A stretch of 10,163 nucleotides of DNA. Origin: Verrucomicrobiota bacterium. GTDB lineage: Bacteria > Verrucomicrobiota > Verrucomicrobiia > Chthoniobacterales > UBA10450. The translations under genes were made by a program, and so were the position numbers. The stretch spans positions 1 through 10,163 of the forward strand of contig QHOQ01000022.1 of NCBI GenBank assembly GCA_003219355.1, read 5' to 3'. Shown piece after piece: positions 1-9,107 of this stretch (the first letter of the stretch is position 1; each line of letters opens with the position of its first letter). A model generated the notes under the pieces. It was not told where the DNA came from. It saw only the letters and a program-made list of their open reading frames with translations, and searched no databases.

Positions 1-2778
<2,778 letters not shown>

Positions 2779-2866
2779 CACGCAGCAAATGAAGTGACGG
2801 AACGTGGAGTAATGGGCGTCACGAATTGCCCGCGACCCCAGCATTCTGGTACTCGAATCGCCGCCG

Positions 2867-3388
2867 ATGTCGATCGTCACTAAGACCGGCGATAAAGGCG
2901 AAACCTCGCTCATGTACGGTCGACGCGTTTCCAAAAGCGATTCGCGTGTGGATGCCTACGGTTGCGTTGATGAACTGAACGCTGCGTTAGGCCTCGCGCG
3001 CGCGTTTTCTGGAAATGCCTCCATTTCCGAACAGATTTTGCTGGTACAAAAGGATTTGATTGTCGTGATGGGTGAACTCGCGACTGCGCGTGAAGACATC
3101 GATCGTTACGTGAAAGACGAGTTCAAACTTACGAGCGCGGAAATGGTCGATCGCATCGGTGGGGTGATTGTTGATCTTGAAAAAGACAAATCGCTTTATC
3201 CGAAAGATTGGGTAATCCCCGGTGGAACGGTCGTTTCGGCGGCACTCGATTTCGCGCGCACAATAGCGCGACATGCAGAACGTCACGTCGCCGCGTTGAA
3301 GGATTTGAATCCTGAAATTCTCCGCTACCTCAATCGCCTGTCCGATTTTTGTTGGGTTCTAGCGCGCTACAGCGAGAAGAAATCCTGA
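2867..3388 (+). CDS. pduO: PduO-type ATP:cob(I)alamin adenosyltransferase
   Basis: This 173-residue cytoplasmic enzyme transfers the 5'-deoxyadenosyl group of ATP to cob(I)alamin, giving adenosylcobalamin (coenzyme B12). Family hallmarks are the N-terminal TKTGDKGETSL at residues 5-15, DAYGCVDELNAALG in the first helix, and the C-terminal ARTIARHAERHV and YLNRLSDFCWVLAR blocks that build the trimer active site. The length matches single-domain PduO/MMAB proteins; the extra C-terminal domain of Salmonella PduO is absent. The ATG at 2867 is chosen because the conserved motif begins within a few residues of it. No Shine-Dalgarno sequence precedes it. It lies 88 bases after rpoC on the same strand with no obvious terminator between, so read-through from rpoC is possible. 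No other B12 gene is present, so salvage or activation of B12 is as likely as de novo synthesis. The family call is firm; the gene symbol is a convention only. Confidence 0.93.
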   Translation: MSIVTKTGDKGETSLMYGRRVSKSDSRVDAYGCVDELNAALGLARAFSGNASISEQILLVQKDLIVVMGELATAREDIDRYVKDEFKLTSAEMVDRIGGVIVDLEKDKSLYPKDWVIPGGTVVSAALDFARTIARHAERHVAALKDLNPEILRYLNRLSDFCWVLARYSEKKS

Positions 3389-3422
3389 TTGATTTGCACG
3401 TCTAGAAGACAGCGAATTTGCG

Positions 3423-3480
3423 GGTTGCACTTCGGCAGCCGTTGTAGCATCTTCCTCGTCCGCTGTGCCGGTCGGCCGGC
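3423..3480 (+). other. Possible rpsB leader hairpins
   Basis: The 103-base gap ahead of rpsB can form two small hairpins. The first pairs GGTTGC (3423-3428) with GCAGCC (3435-3440), including one G-U pair, around the 6-base loop ACTTCG. The second pairs GCCGG (3467-3471) with CCGGC (3476-3480) around TCGG and ends 11 bases before the ATG. rpsB leaders are autoregulated by S2 in several bacteria, which makes a leader role plausible. Both stems are short, and I do not recognise a described S2-binding motif. Confidence 0.25.
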
Positions 3481-3491
3481 GCGATTTGTTT

Positions 3492-4223
3492 ATGGCTGAT
3501 ACACCAGAATTAGTGCCTGAGCTTTTGGAAGCCGGTGTCCATTTTGGACACCAGACCAAGCGCTGGAACCCAAAGATGAAGCCGTTTATCTTTGAGCAGC
3601 GGAACCAAATTTATATCATCAATCTCGACGAGACCGTGCAGCAATTGCATCGGGCGACCGAATTTTTGCAGGAGGTGACCCGCCGCCGCGGGAAAATCTT
3701 GTTTGTGGGGTGCAAGAAGCAGGCGCAAGAAGCCGTGAAAGAAGCGGCCCTGGCTTGCGGACAATTTTACGTCAATCAGCGCTGGCTTGGCGGGACGCTG
3801 ACCAATCTCTCGACTATCCGCAAGAGCATCGGCCGGTTGAAATACATCGAACAAATCGAGCAATCGGCGGAATACAAAAAAATGGGAAAACAGGAATTGG
3901 CGGCATTGAATCGAGAGGCTGCGAAACTCCGGCGCAATCTCGATGGAATAATCGAGATGTCGCAGTTGCCCGATGCGTTGGTCGTGATCGACACCACACG
4001 CGAACAAAACGCGGTCAATGAGGCACGACGTCTTGGTATTCCAGTCGTCGCGATCGTCGATACCAATGCGGATCCCGAGATGATCGATTATCCAATCGCC
4101 GGAAACGACGACGCAATTCGTGCCATTCGCGTGATTCTGCAAAAGTTGGTGGACGCCATTGTTTCGGCGAGCGGCGAAACTCGAATTCGCGAGCAGGTCG
4201 AAATGGCGGGCGTGTCTGCGTAG
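3492..4223 (+). CDS. rpsB: 30S ribosomal protein S2
   Basis: This is a primary component of the small ribosomal subunit, binding between head and body of the 30S particle and needed for S1 attachment. The 243-residue protein has the diagnostic S2 blocks in order: LLEAGVHFGHQTKRWNPKMKPFIF near the N-terminus, YIINLDETVQQL, ILFVGCKKQAQEAV, the FYVNQRWLGGTLTN block near residues 90-105, then LPDALVVIDTTREQNAVNEA and the C-terminal PVVAIVDTNADPEMIDYPIAGNDDAIRA. The ATG at 3492 is preferred over an in-frame GTG at 3465 because S2 proteins normally begin about ten residues before LLEAGVHFGH. No Shine-Dalgarno sequence is visible; the bases before the start are T-rich. tsf follows on the same strand after 102 bases, the common rpsB-tsf pairing. 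Confidence 0.98.
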   Translation: MADTPELVPELLEAGVHFGHQTKRWNPKMKPFIFEQRNQIYIINLDETVQQLHRATEFLQEVTRRRGKILFVGCKKQAQEAVKEAALACGQFYVNQRWLGGTLTNLSTIRKSIGRLKYIEQIEQSAEYKKMGKQELAALNREAAKLRRNLDGIIEMSQLPDALVVIDTTREQNAVNEARRLGIPVVAIVDTNADPEMIDYPIAGNDDAIRAIRVILQKLVDAIVSASGETRIREQVEMAGVSA

Positions 4224-4230
4224 GAAAATG

Positions 4231-4289
4231 TGGAGAATCGTTGGGTGAGAGTTGAGAGATTCAACTCGGCACTATCCACCAACGCTCCA
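4231..4289 (+). promoter_or_regulatory. Extended stem-loop in the rpsB-tsf spacer
   Basis: Three nested pairings can be drawn by eye. The innermost is a perfect 7-bp stem, GAGTTGA (4249-4255) with TCAACTC (4261-4267), around the loop GAGAT. It is enclosed by CGTTGG (4239-4244) with CCAACG (4279-4284), and outside that by TGGAG (4231-4235) with CTCCA (4285-4289). The whole is an interrupted hairpin that fills more than half of the 102 bases between the genes. No run of T follows, so it is not a standard intrinsic terminator. It could be an RNA-processing, mRNA-stability or attenuation element that sets the S2 to EF-Ts ratio. The pairing is seen in the sequence; the role is inferred. Confidence 0.45.
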
Positions 4290-4325
4290 ACGGCTTAACA
4301 CTTCAACGATTTGGTGCTTCGTTTT

Positions 4326-4931
4326 ATGGAAATCAACCCTCAGCTCGTGAAACAACTGCGCGAAAAAACCAACGCCGGGTTTATGGATTGTAAGCGCGCC
4401 CTGGCCGAGAGCGGCGGAGACCTCGAAAAAGCGGAGGCAATTTTGCGAATGAAAGGTATCACCAGCGCCGGGAAAAAAGCCTCGCGCGCGACGAAAGAGG
4501 GCATTGTAGCTTCTTACATTCATTTGCAAGGGAAAGTCGGCGTGCTCGTGGAAGTGAATTGCGAAACTGACTTTGTGGCCAGGAACGAGAATTTTCGCGA
4601 TTTCGTAAAAGACATCACATTACATATTGCCGCGGCGCATCCGCTTTACGTGAGCCGGGAACAGGTGCCATCGAAGATGATCGAAGCGGAGCGCGCCATT
4701 TACGAGGCGCAGGTGAAAGACAAACCCGCGAACGTGGTCAGTAAGATTGTTGAAGGCAAGCTCGACAAGTTTTACAGCACCGTCTGTTTGCTGGAACAGG
4801 GTTTTATCAAAAATCCCGACCAAACGATTAAGGAACTCCTGAACGCAAAGATCGCGGAGCTTGGCGAGAACATTTTGATTCGACGTTTTACTCGCTACTT
4901 GGTGGGGGAGCCGATTCCAGCGGAAGTCTAG
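4326..4931 (+). CDS. tsf: Elongation factor Ts, short form
   Basis: EF-Ts is the guanine-nucleotide exchange factor that releases GDP from EF-Tu during translation elongation. The N-terminal UBA-like domain is clear (VKQLREKTNAGFMDCKRAL, residues 8-26), followed by the core beginning GIVASYIH. The sequence NCETDFVARN holds the D82-F83 pair that inserts into EF-Tu beside its magnesium site. At 201 residues it is much shorter than E. coli EF-Ts (283) and close to the compact form of Thermus (about 196), which has a single core subdomain and works as a dimer. The C-terminal part with ENILIRRFTRYLVGE is intact, so the short length looks native rather than truncated. The ATG at 4326 is chosen because MEINPQLVKQLR is the expected N-terminus; a TTG at 4311 is also in frame. 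No clear ribosome binding site is seen. Confidence 0.97.
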   Translation: MEINPQLVKQLREKTNAGFMDCKRALAESGGDLEKAEAILRMKGITSAGKKASRATKEGIVASYIHLQGKVGVLVEVNCETDFVARNENFRDFVKDITLHIAAAHPLYVSREQVPSKMIEAERAIYEAQVKDKPANVVSKIVEGKLDKFYSTVCLLEQGFIKNPDQTIKELLNAKIAELGENILIRRFTRYLVGEPIPAEV

Positions 4932-4991
4932 CAAGCTTCCAAGTTGAAATTGTAGCGGCAGTCTATGACCATCGTTTGGTAGATTGAGATC

Positions 4992-5008
4992 GACGCTCGC
5001 GGAGCGTC
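4992..5008. repeat. Perfect 7-bp palindrome ahead of ligD
   Basis: GACGCTC (4992-4998) and GAGCGTC (5002-5008) form a perfect GC-rich stem around a GCG loop, 14 bases before the ligD start. It lies in a 91-base non-coding stretch that also holds GTAGCGGCAGTCTATGACC at about 4954-4972. There is no T-run, so terminator function is weak. The style resembles small dispersed palindromes of bacterial chromosomes. Only one copy is present here, so a repeat family is an inference. It could instead shield or expose the ligD start. Confidence 0.4.
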
Positions 5009-5022
5009 TCTAGCAAGAGCTA

Positions 5023-6744
5023 ATGGGTCTAAGAACTTATAAAACGAAACGTGATTTCAGGCGCACGTCCGAGCCGAAAGGGGGCAAGCCGAAACCCAAA
5101 GGTGTGAAAGGCTCATCGCGCTTCGTCATTCAAAAACACGGTGCCAGCCGCTTGCATTATGACTTCCGTCTACAGATGGAAGGCGTGTTGAAATCCTGGG
5201 CCGTGCCGAAAGGGCTTCCCTGGGTCCAAGGTGAAAAACATCTCGCGGTGGAAGTCGAAGATCATCCTATCGAATACGAAGACTTCGAGGGTGTGATCCC
5301 AGAGGGAAATTATGGTGGTGGTACAGTGATGGTCTGGGACCGCGGCACGTATTACGTTTACGGAGAACAGCCTTCTAAATCGCTACGCGATGGCAAATTA
5401 CATCTGGTGCTCGACGGAAAAAAAGCGAAGGGGGAATGGACGCTCGTTCGGATTCGCAGCGATTCAGAAAAGAACCAATGGCTCCTTCTGAAAACCGGCG
5501 CAAGCACGCATCCGCCTTCTAAAAAGCTCGAAGATCAATCGGCAAAGACCGGACGGACAATGAAACAGATCGCAGGAGATCGCGATGCTGAATGGGAATC
5601 AGATCGCGATAAACCTACGAAGCAATCTACATCTGGCGCAAAATCGATACTCCGCACGCGCATCAAAGCCGCACTTAAAAAAAAAGAGGTAGGGGGCGAT
5701 CCTGCCACCGCGGGTCACCTCCGACCTAATAAACCAACTTCAGATTACGCAGGAAAGCTCGCCGATTTACCGAGTGCTAAACCACGCTTCATTCAACCAA
5801 TGAAGCCGCGATTGGTGGAGAAGTCTCCATCGAGCGGGGATTGGAGTTACGAATTGAAGTTTGATGGCATCCGCGCGTGCGCCATCAAAGACGACGGCAA
5901 AGTCAATCTCACCTCGCGTAACGGAAATGAACTGCGCAGTCGCTTTGGTGAAATTGCCACTGCAATCAAGGCATTGTCGGTCGACGAATGCGTGATCGAT
6001 GGCGAAGTAGTCGCTCTGGACGAGGAAGGCCGCTCCTCGTTTCAGTTGCTCCAGGCGTTGGAAATCGAAGGCCGCAAATCGCCGGTGCGCTTTTATGTGT
6101 TCGATCTGCTTCAGCTCAACGGGAAAAGTCTCCTTCACGTTCCGCTCATTCAGCGCAAGCAGTTGCTGGCAAAAATTTGTGAAGGCGCTGGGGACCTGAT
6201 CCGCTACTCAGGCGAGATTGGCAGCGATGCAAAATCCTTATTGGCCGAAGTGAAACGCCGCAGCCTCGAAGGGCTAATCGGCAAACTGCGCAATTCCGTT
6301 TATGAACCGGGGCGGCGCAGCGGCATCTGGATCAAGCTCAAGTGTGTGAACGAGCAGGAATTCGTCATCGGCGGGTACACCCCGCCAGCCGGGTCCCGCA
6401 AACATTTCGGCGCGATCCTTGTCGGTTATTACACGGGCAATCGCTTGATGTTCGCCGGTAAAGTAGGAACCGGATTTACCGCAAAATCATTGTCGATTTT
6501 ACACAATCAATTCCGAGCTGAGCAGCGCGACGATTGCCCGTTTGTAGACCTTCCCTTCAAACAGGACGGAAAATGGGTGCAAGGAATCACCCCATCGGAA
6601 ATGCGAAAATACACATGGATTAATCCAGTCTTCGTTTGTGAGATTAAATTCGCTGAATGGACACGGGACGGAAAATTGCGCCAGCCGGTTTTTCTGGGCT
6701 TGCGTGAAGACAAAAACCCCAAAGACGTCGTTCGGGAAGCATGA
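5023..6744 (+). CDS. ligD: LigD-type ATP-dependent DNA ligase with N-terminal 3'-phosphoesterase domain
   Basis: This 573-residue DNA repair enzyme is predicted to trim damaged 3' ends and seal breaks, usually with Ku in non-homologous end joining. The phosphoesterase domain spans about residues 30-155. H39, H45, D47, R49, H81 and Y85 match the spacing of the active-site residues known in Pseudomonas LigD (H42, H48, D50, R52, H84, Y88). A charged, low-complexity linker covers roughly 160-255. The ligase domain follows: motif I is KFDG with the AMP-accepting lysine K279, then DGEVVALDEEGRSSF, FYVFD at 357-361, EGLIGK at 416-421 and WIKLK at 436-440. An OB-fold domain ends the protein. There is no primase-polymerase domain, unlike mycobacterial or Pseudomonas LigD, so that activity must come from another gene or be absent. 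Neither Ku nor other NHEJ genes are in the window. The start has only a weak AAGAG at 5015-5019. A run of nine A lies in the linker at 5677-5685. Confidence 0.95.
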   Translation: MGLRTYKTKRDFRRTSEPKGGKPKPKGVKGSSRFVIQKHGASRLHYDFRLQMEGVLKSWAVPKGLPWVQGEKHLAVEVEDHPIEYEDFEGVIPEGNYGGGTVMVWDRGTYYVYGEQPSKSLRDGKLHLVLDGKKAKGEWTLVRIRSDSEKNQWLLLKTGASTHPPSKKLEDQSAKTGRTMKQIAGDRDAEWESDRDKPTKQSTSGAKSILRTRIKAALKKKEVGGDPATAGHLRPNKPTSDYAGKLADLPSAKPRFIQPMKPRLVEKSPSSGDWSYELKFDGIRACAIKDDGKVNLTSRNGNELRSRFGEIATAIKALSVDECVIDGEVVALDEEGRSSFQLLQALEIEGRKSPVRFYVFDLLQLNGKSLLHVPLIQRKQLLAKICEGAGDLIRYSGEIGSDAKSLLAEVKRRSLEGLIGKLRNSVYEPGRRSGIWIKLKCVNEQEFVIGGYTPPAGSRKHFGAILVGYYTGNRLMFAGKVGTGFTAKSLSILHNQFRAEQRDDCPFVDLPFKQDGKWVQGITPSEMRKYTWINPVFVCEIKFAEWTRDGKLRQPVFLGLREDKNPKDVVREA

Positions 6745-6792
6745 ATTCCGGATTCCGCTTGTTCCGCGATGAGCCGCAAATATTGTGAGGCG

Positions 6793-7056
6793 ATGAAAGT
6801 GAAAGTCGTCGTGATGCCAAAGGCCGCGGTGCTCGATCCACAAGGTAACGCTGTCCGCGACGCGATGCGGCATCTTGGAATGCCGGAGGTGCGCAGCGTC
6901 AGAATCGGAAAGTATATGGAGATCGACCTCGACGGGAAAAATGGCGAACTCGAATCGCGGCTGCACGGCCTTTGCCGCGATTTGCTGTCGAATCCGGTGA
7001 TCGAAGACTACGAGCTACAGAAGGACGAGTCGGTAAAACGAAAAAGGAACAAATGA
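6793..7056 (+). CDS. purS: Phosphoribosylformylglycinamidine synthase subunit PurS
   Basis: PurS is the small structural subunit of the three-part FGAM synthase (PurS, PurQ, PurL), which performs the fourth step of purine synthesis. It bridges the glutaminase PurQ and the synthetase PurL. The 87-residue protein shows the usual pattern: a first strand KVKVVVMPKAAVLDPQGNAV, then VRSVRIGKYMEIDL, and LCRDLLSNPVIEDYEL at the end. Length and motif order match the family. The ATG at 6793 is preferred because MKVKVVVMPK is the standard N-terminus; an ATG at 6769 would add eight residues without homology to the family pattern. GTGAGG at 6785-6790 sits only two bases from the start, closer than usual. 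The stop overlaps the purQ start by four bases (ATGA). Confidence 0.93.
   Translation: MKVKVVVMPKAAVLDPQGNAVRDAMRHLGMPEVRSVRIGKYMEIDLDGKNGELESRLHGLCRDLLSNPVIEDYELQKDESVKRKRNK
7044..7048 (+). promoter_or_regulatory. purQ ribosome binding site
   Basis: AAGGA lies four bases before the purQ ATG, inside the end of purS. It is the clearest Shine-Dalgarno sequence in the window and supports starting purQ at 7053 rather than at in-frame upstream codons. Confidence 0.7.
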
Positions 7057-7781
7057 AATTCGCCGTCATTCAGTTTCCCGGTTCAAATTGCGATCAGGAT
7101 TGCGTCGCTGCGGTTAACAGCCTTGATGGCCTGCGCGCTGAATACGTCTGGCATAAGGAGACGTCACTTGATGATTTTGACGCCATCGTTCTCCCAGGGG
7201 GATTCGCCTATGGGGATTATCTCCGCTGCGGCGCTATCGCTCGTTTTTCTCCGATTATGCAAGCTGTAGTAAGGGCCGCGCGCGCGGGCAAGCTTGTGCT
7301 TGGTACATGCAACGGTTTCCAAGTTCTATGCGAAGCGGGTCTCTTACCGGGCGCGCTCGTGCGGAATCGTTCGCTGCGGTTCGTGTGCGACATGATCACG
7401 GCACGGGTGGAAGTGGATGATTCGCCATTCACTCACGGTTGCCAAAAAGGAACGCTTCTCCGCTTGCCGGTTGCGCATGGCGAAGGTTGCTTTTTCGCTA
7501 ACGCCGAGACGTTGCGCGAGCTCAATGCAAATCGACAGGTGATTTTGCGTTATGCGGACAGCCGAGGTCGGATAGGCCCCGAGGCCAATCCGAATGGTTC
7601 TGTTGAAAATATCGCGGGCATCTGCAGTCGCGAGCGAAACGTCTTCGGCCTGATGCCTCACCCTGATCGTGCTTCCGATTTGCGACTCGATAGCGCAGAT
7701 GGCGCGAAAATTTTTCGATCAATGGTACAAACGATAAGCGGGAATCGCGCGACGTCAGAGCGCGCAAAGCAGGTCGCGTGA
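7053..7781 (+). CDS. purQ: Phosphoribosylformylglycinamidine synthase glutaminase subunit PurQ
   Basis: PurQ hydrolyses glutamine and passes ammonia to PurL for conversion of FGAR to FGAM in purine synthesis. The 242-residue class I amidotransferase begins MKFAVIQFPGSNCDQDC, typical of stand-alone PurQ. The oxyanion strand is VLPGGFAYGDYLRCGAIAR. The nucleophile is C86 within LGTCNGFQVLCEAGLLPG, and the catalytic histidine is H203 in LMPHPDRASD. The third triad residue is normally Glu two positions after the His; here it is D205, a conservative but noteworthy change. Length is normal for the small PurQ type, so PurL should be a separate large-subunit gene elsewhere. It overlaps purS (ATGA) and bioD (GTGA) by four bases each, which implies coupled translation of all three. 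Confidence 0.95.
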   Translation: MKFAVIQFPGSNCDQDCVAAVNSLDGLRAEYVWHKETSLDDFDAIVLPGGFAYGDYLRCGAIARFSPIMQAVVRAARAGKLVLGTCNGFQVLCEAGLLPGALVRNRSLRFVCDMITARVEVDDSPFTHGCQKGTLLRLPVAHGEGCFFANAETLRELNANRQVILRYADSRGRIGPEANPNGSVENIAGICSRERNVFGLMPHPDRASDLRLDSADGAKIFRSMVQTISGNRATSERAKQVA

Positions 7782-8428
7782 GCCTTTTCATTGCCGGGAC
7801 AGACACCGGAGCAGGCAAGACGCACACGGCGGTCCAGATCCTGCGTTTGTTGCGCGCCTCAGGCAGACGCTGCGCCGGAATGAAGCCGATCTGTTGCGGA
7901 GATCGTCGCGACGCAGAGTTTCTGCTCGCTGCCGGCAGTGAAGGGGTGAGGATTGAGGAGATCAACCCGGTCTGGCTCAAGACACCGGCTGCGCCTCTTG
8001 TTGGCAGTCTCATGGAGGAGGCCTACATCGATCTCAAGCGGGTCCTGGCTGCGTTTCACGCTCTTCAGAATCGAGTTGAGCACGTCGTCGTGGAAGGAGT
8101 CGGCGGTTGGCTGGTGCCGATTCGTTCCGATTATTTTGTGAGCGATTTGGCCGTCGAGATGTCCTTGCCGGTGCTCGTGCTAGCGCAGAACCGGCTGGGG
8201 TGCCTTAATCACACAGCGCTGACAGTGCGGAGCATTGCTGAGCACGGGCTTCGTTGCCTCGGGGTTGTGTTAAATGGCGTTCCTGAGCCGAGCGATATCG
8301 CATCTGTGACCAACCTCGACATTTTAAAGAAAATCGTCGATGTCCCCATATTTACTGGATTAACTGAAAATTTCACTGACTTTCCTATTGACTGGCGATT
8401 GATGATCGATTCGACGCGAACAGCTTAA
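7778..8428 (+). CDS. bioD: ATP-dependent dethiobiotin synthetase BioD
   Basis: BioD closes the ureido ring of dethiobiotin from 7,8-diaminopelargonic acid, CO2 and ATP, the next-to-last step of biotin synthesis. The 216-residue P-loop protein has GTDTGAGKT at residues 7-15, the substrate-binding lysine K36 in GMKPICCG, NPVWLKTPAAPLVGSLME, the switch-like EGVGGWLVPI starting at E106, and LNHTALTVRSI followed by GVVLNGV for base recognition. The start is GTG at 7778, overlapping the purQ TGA as GTGA; AGG at 7771-7773 gives a weak ribosome site. Starting there puts the P-loop at the expected position. No bioA, bioB or bioF lies nearby, so this is an isolated biotin gene attached to a purine pair. 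The stop is TAA at 8426. Confidence 0.94.
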   Translation: MSLFIAGTDTGAGKTHTAVQILRLLRASGRRCAGMKPICCGDRRDAEFLLAAGSEGVRIEEINPVWLKTPAAPLVGSLMEEAYIDLKRVLAAFHALQNRVEHVVVEGVGGWLVPIRSDYFVSDLAVEMSLPVLVLAQNRLGCLNHTALTVRSIAEHGLRCLGVVLNGVPEPSDIASVTNLDILKKIVDVPIFTGLTENFTDFPIDWRLMIDSTRTA

Positions 8429-8451
8429 GTTCGTCCACGTCGATACACGAG

Positions 8452-8468
8452 TGTAAATAAGATTTACA
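8452..8468. promoter_or_regulatory. TGTAAAT-AAG-ATTTACA inverted repeat downstream of bioD
   Basis: Two perfect 7-base arms flank a 3-base spacer, 24 bases after the bioD stop and about 90 bases before the next gene. The symmetry and AT-rich composition fit a dimeric transcription-factor operator for the downstream gene. It also gives a weak RNA hairpin without a T-run, so a terminator is less likely. The half-site faintly recalls BirA boxes (TTGTAAACC type), but the arm spacing is far too short for one. A second small stem, CTCGC (8489-8493) with GCGAG (8501-8505), follows. Nothing else was recognised in the 130-base gap from 8429 to 8558. Confidence 0.4.
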
Positions 8469-8558
8469 TTAAGAGTGCGTCATTTCGACTCGCTTCCTAG
8501 GCGAGACTGGGATGGCATCGCCATTGCTAAAATTAAAGGCAACAAAATCCTTACTCCT

Positions 8559-9035
8559 ATGCTTTTACAAAAAACCTTACATATGAGTCAGCCGTTAGCG
8601 GAATGCAAAGCCCGTCTTGCCAGCATTCAATCATATCGGCGGCAGTTTCTTATGGTGACAAGGGCGACCGTGACTTCGTCTAAGACCGTTGATTTCAGCT
8701 TTCGCGGTCCGCTCGGTTTCGAAGCTCATACGGTTCTGCTGTCGGTCGAGAGCGACTCGCCCGATCAGTATACGTTTGAGTCCGTGGGCGGGAATATCAA
8801 CCTGATGGGAATCGTTGACTTCGCTGAGATCCGGCCAAACTGCACAGAGGTCACGCTTGCAGTGCACTACGAGATCAGGAACAAACTGTTTGCCTGGCTC
8901 GACCGGCGCTTGCGCTTTGTCGATACGTTTGTGACTGCCGAGCTGCGCAGCATCCGCGCGCACTTCGAAGGAATCGCCGCAAGCTATCTTGAGCGTGCGC
9001 CGATTTTGCCGATGTTCCAAACGGCTGCAGCTTGA
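8559..9035 (+). CDS. Uncharacterised protein, possibly SRPBCC-like fold
   Basis: This is a 158-residue soluble protein with no signal peptide, membrane segment or catalytic motif that I recognise. After a short helical start it has alternating hydrophobic strands (TVDFSFRGPLGFEAHTVLLSV, then YTFESVGGNINLMGIVDFAEI, then TEVTLAVHYEI) and a long C-terminal helix running from about FVDTFVTAELRSIRAHFEG. That strand-strand-long-helix order resembles the START/SRPBCC ligand-binding fold, but this is a structural guess. Start choice is uncertain: ATG 8559 gives MLLQKTLHMSQ, ATG 8583 is eight codons later, and a GTG at 8475 would add 28 residues of unlikely-looking sequence. No candidate has a good ribosome site. 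Coding is supported by length, a plausible protein composition and a strong terminator just after the stop. It is convergent with tyrS. Confidence 0.7.
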   Translation: MLLQKTLHMSQPLAECKARLASIQSYRRQFLMVTRATVTSSKTVDFSFRGPLGFEAHTVLLSVESDSPDQYTFESVGGNINLMGIVDFAEIRPNCTEVTLAVHYEIRNKLFAWLDRRLRFVDTFVTAELRSIRAHFEGIAASYLERAPILPMFQTAAA

Positions 9036-9054
9036 ACAACATAGTTTGTTTCGG

Positions 9055-9091
9055 AGAGCCACGAAAGGTGTGCCACTCTCGTGGCTCTTTT
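9055..9091 (+). terminator. Intrinsic terminator between the 8559 gene and tyrS
   Basis: A perfect 10-bp stem pairs AGAGCCACGA (9055-9064) with TCGTGGCTCT (9079-9088) around a 14-base loop, followed by TTTT with further T beyond. It begins 20 bases after the stop of the upstream gene, the expected place. The T-run is present only for plus-strand transcripts. The hairpin also follows the tyrS stop on the minus strand, where it lacks a U tail and may serve only weakly. Confidence 0.88.
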
Positions 9092-9107
9092 GTTGTACGC
9101 GGGGCGT

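Noticed and set aside
2794..2822. GTGACG and CGTCAC inverted repeat after rpoC
   Set aside because: The arms are only 6 bp with a 17-base loop and no T-run, so it is too weak to call a terminator or operator.
3465..3491. N-terminal extension of S2 from a GTG start
   Set aside because: The extra nine residues do not fit the family N-terminus, and the ATG at 3492 gives the normal S2 start.
3510..4142. Minus-strand open frame of 210 codons inside rpsB
   Set aside because: It lies entirely opposite an unmistakable S2 gene and shows no family features.
4932..5022. Possible tRNA or small RNA gene between tsf and ligD
   Set aside because: No cloverleaf or T-loop consensus can be drawn. Only a short palindrome is present.
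7522..8013. Minus-strand open frame across purQ and bioD
   Set aside because: It is antisense to two well-supported coupled genes, with low-complexity, Arg/Ser/Pro-rich translation typical of a shadow frame.
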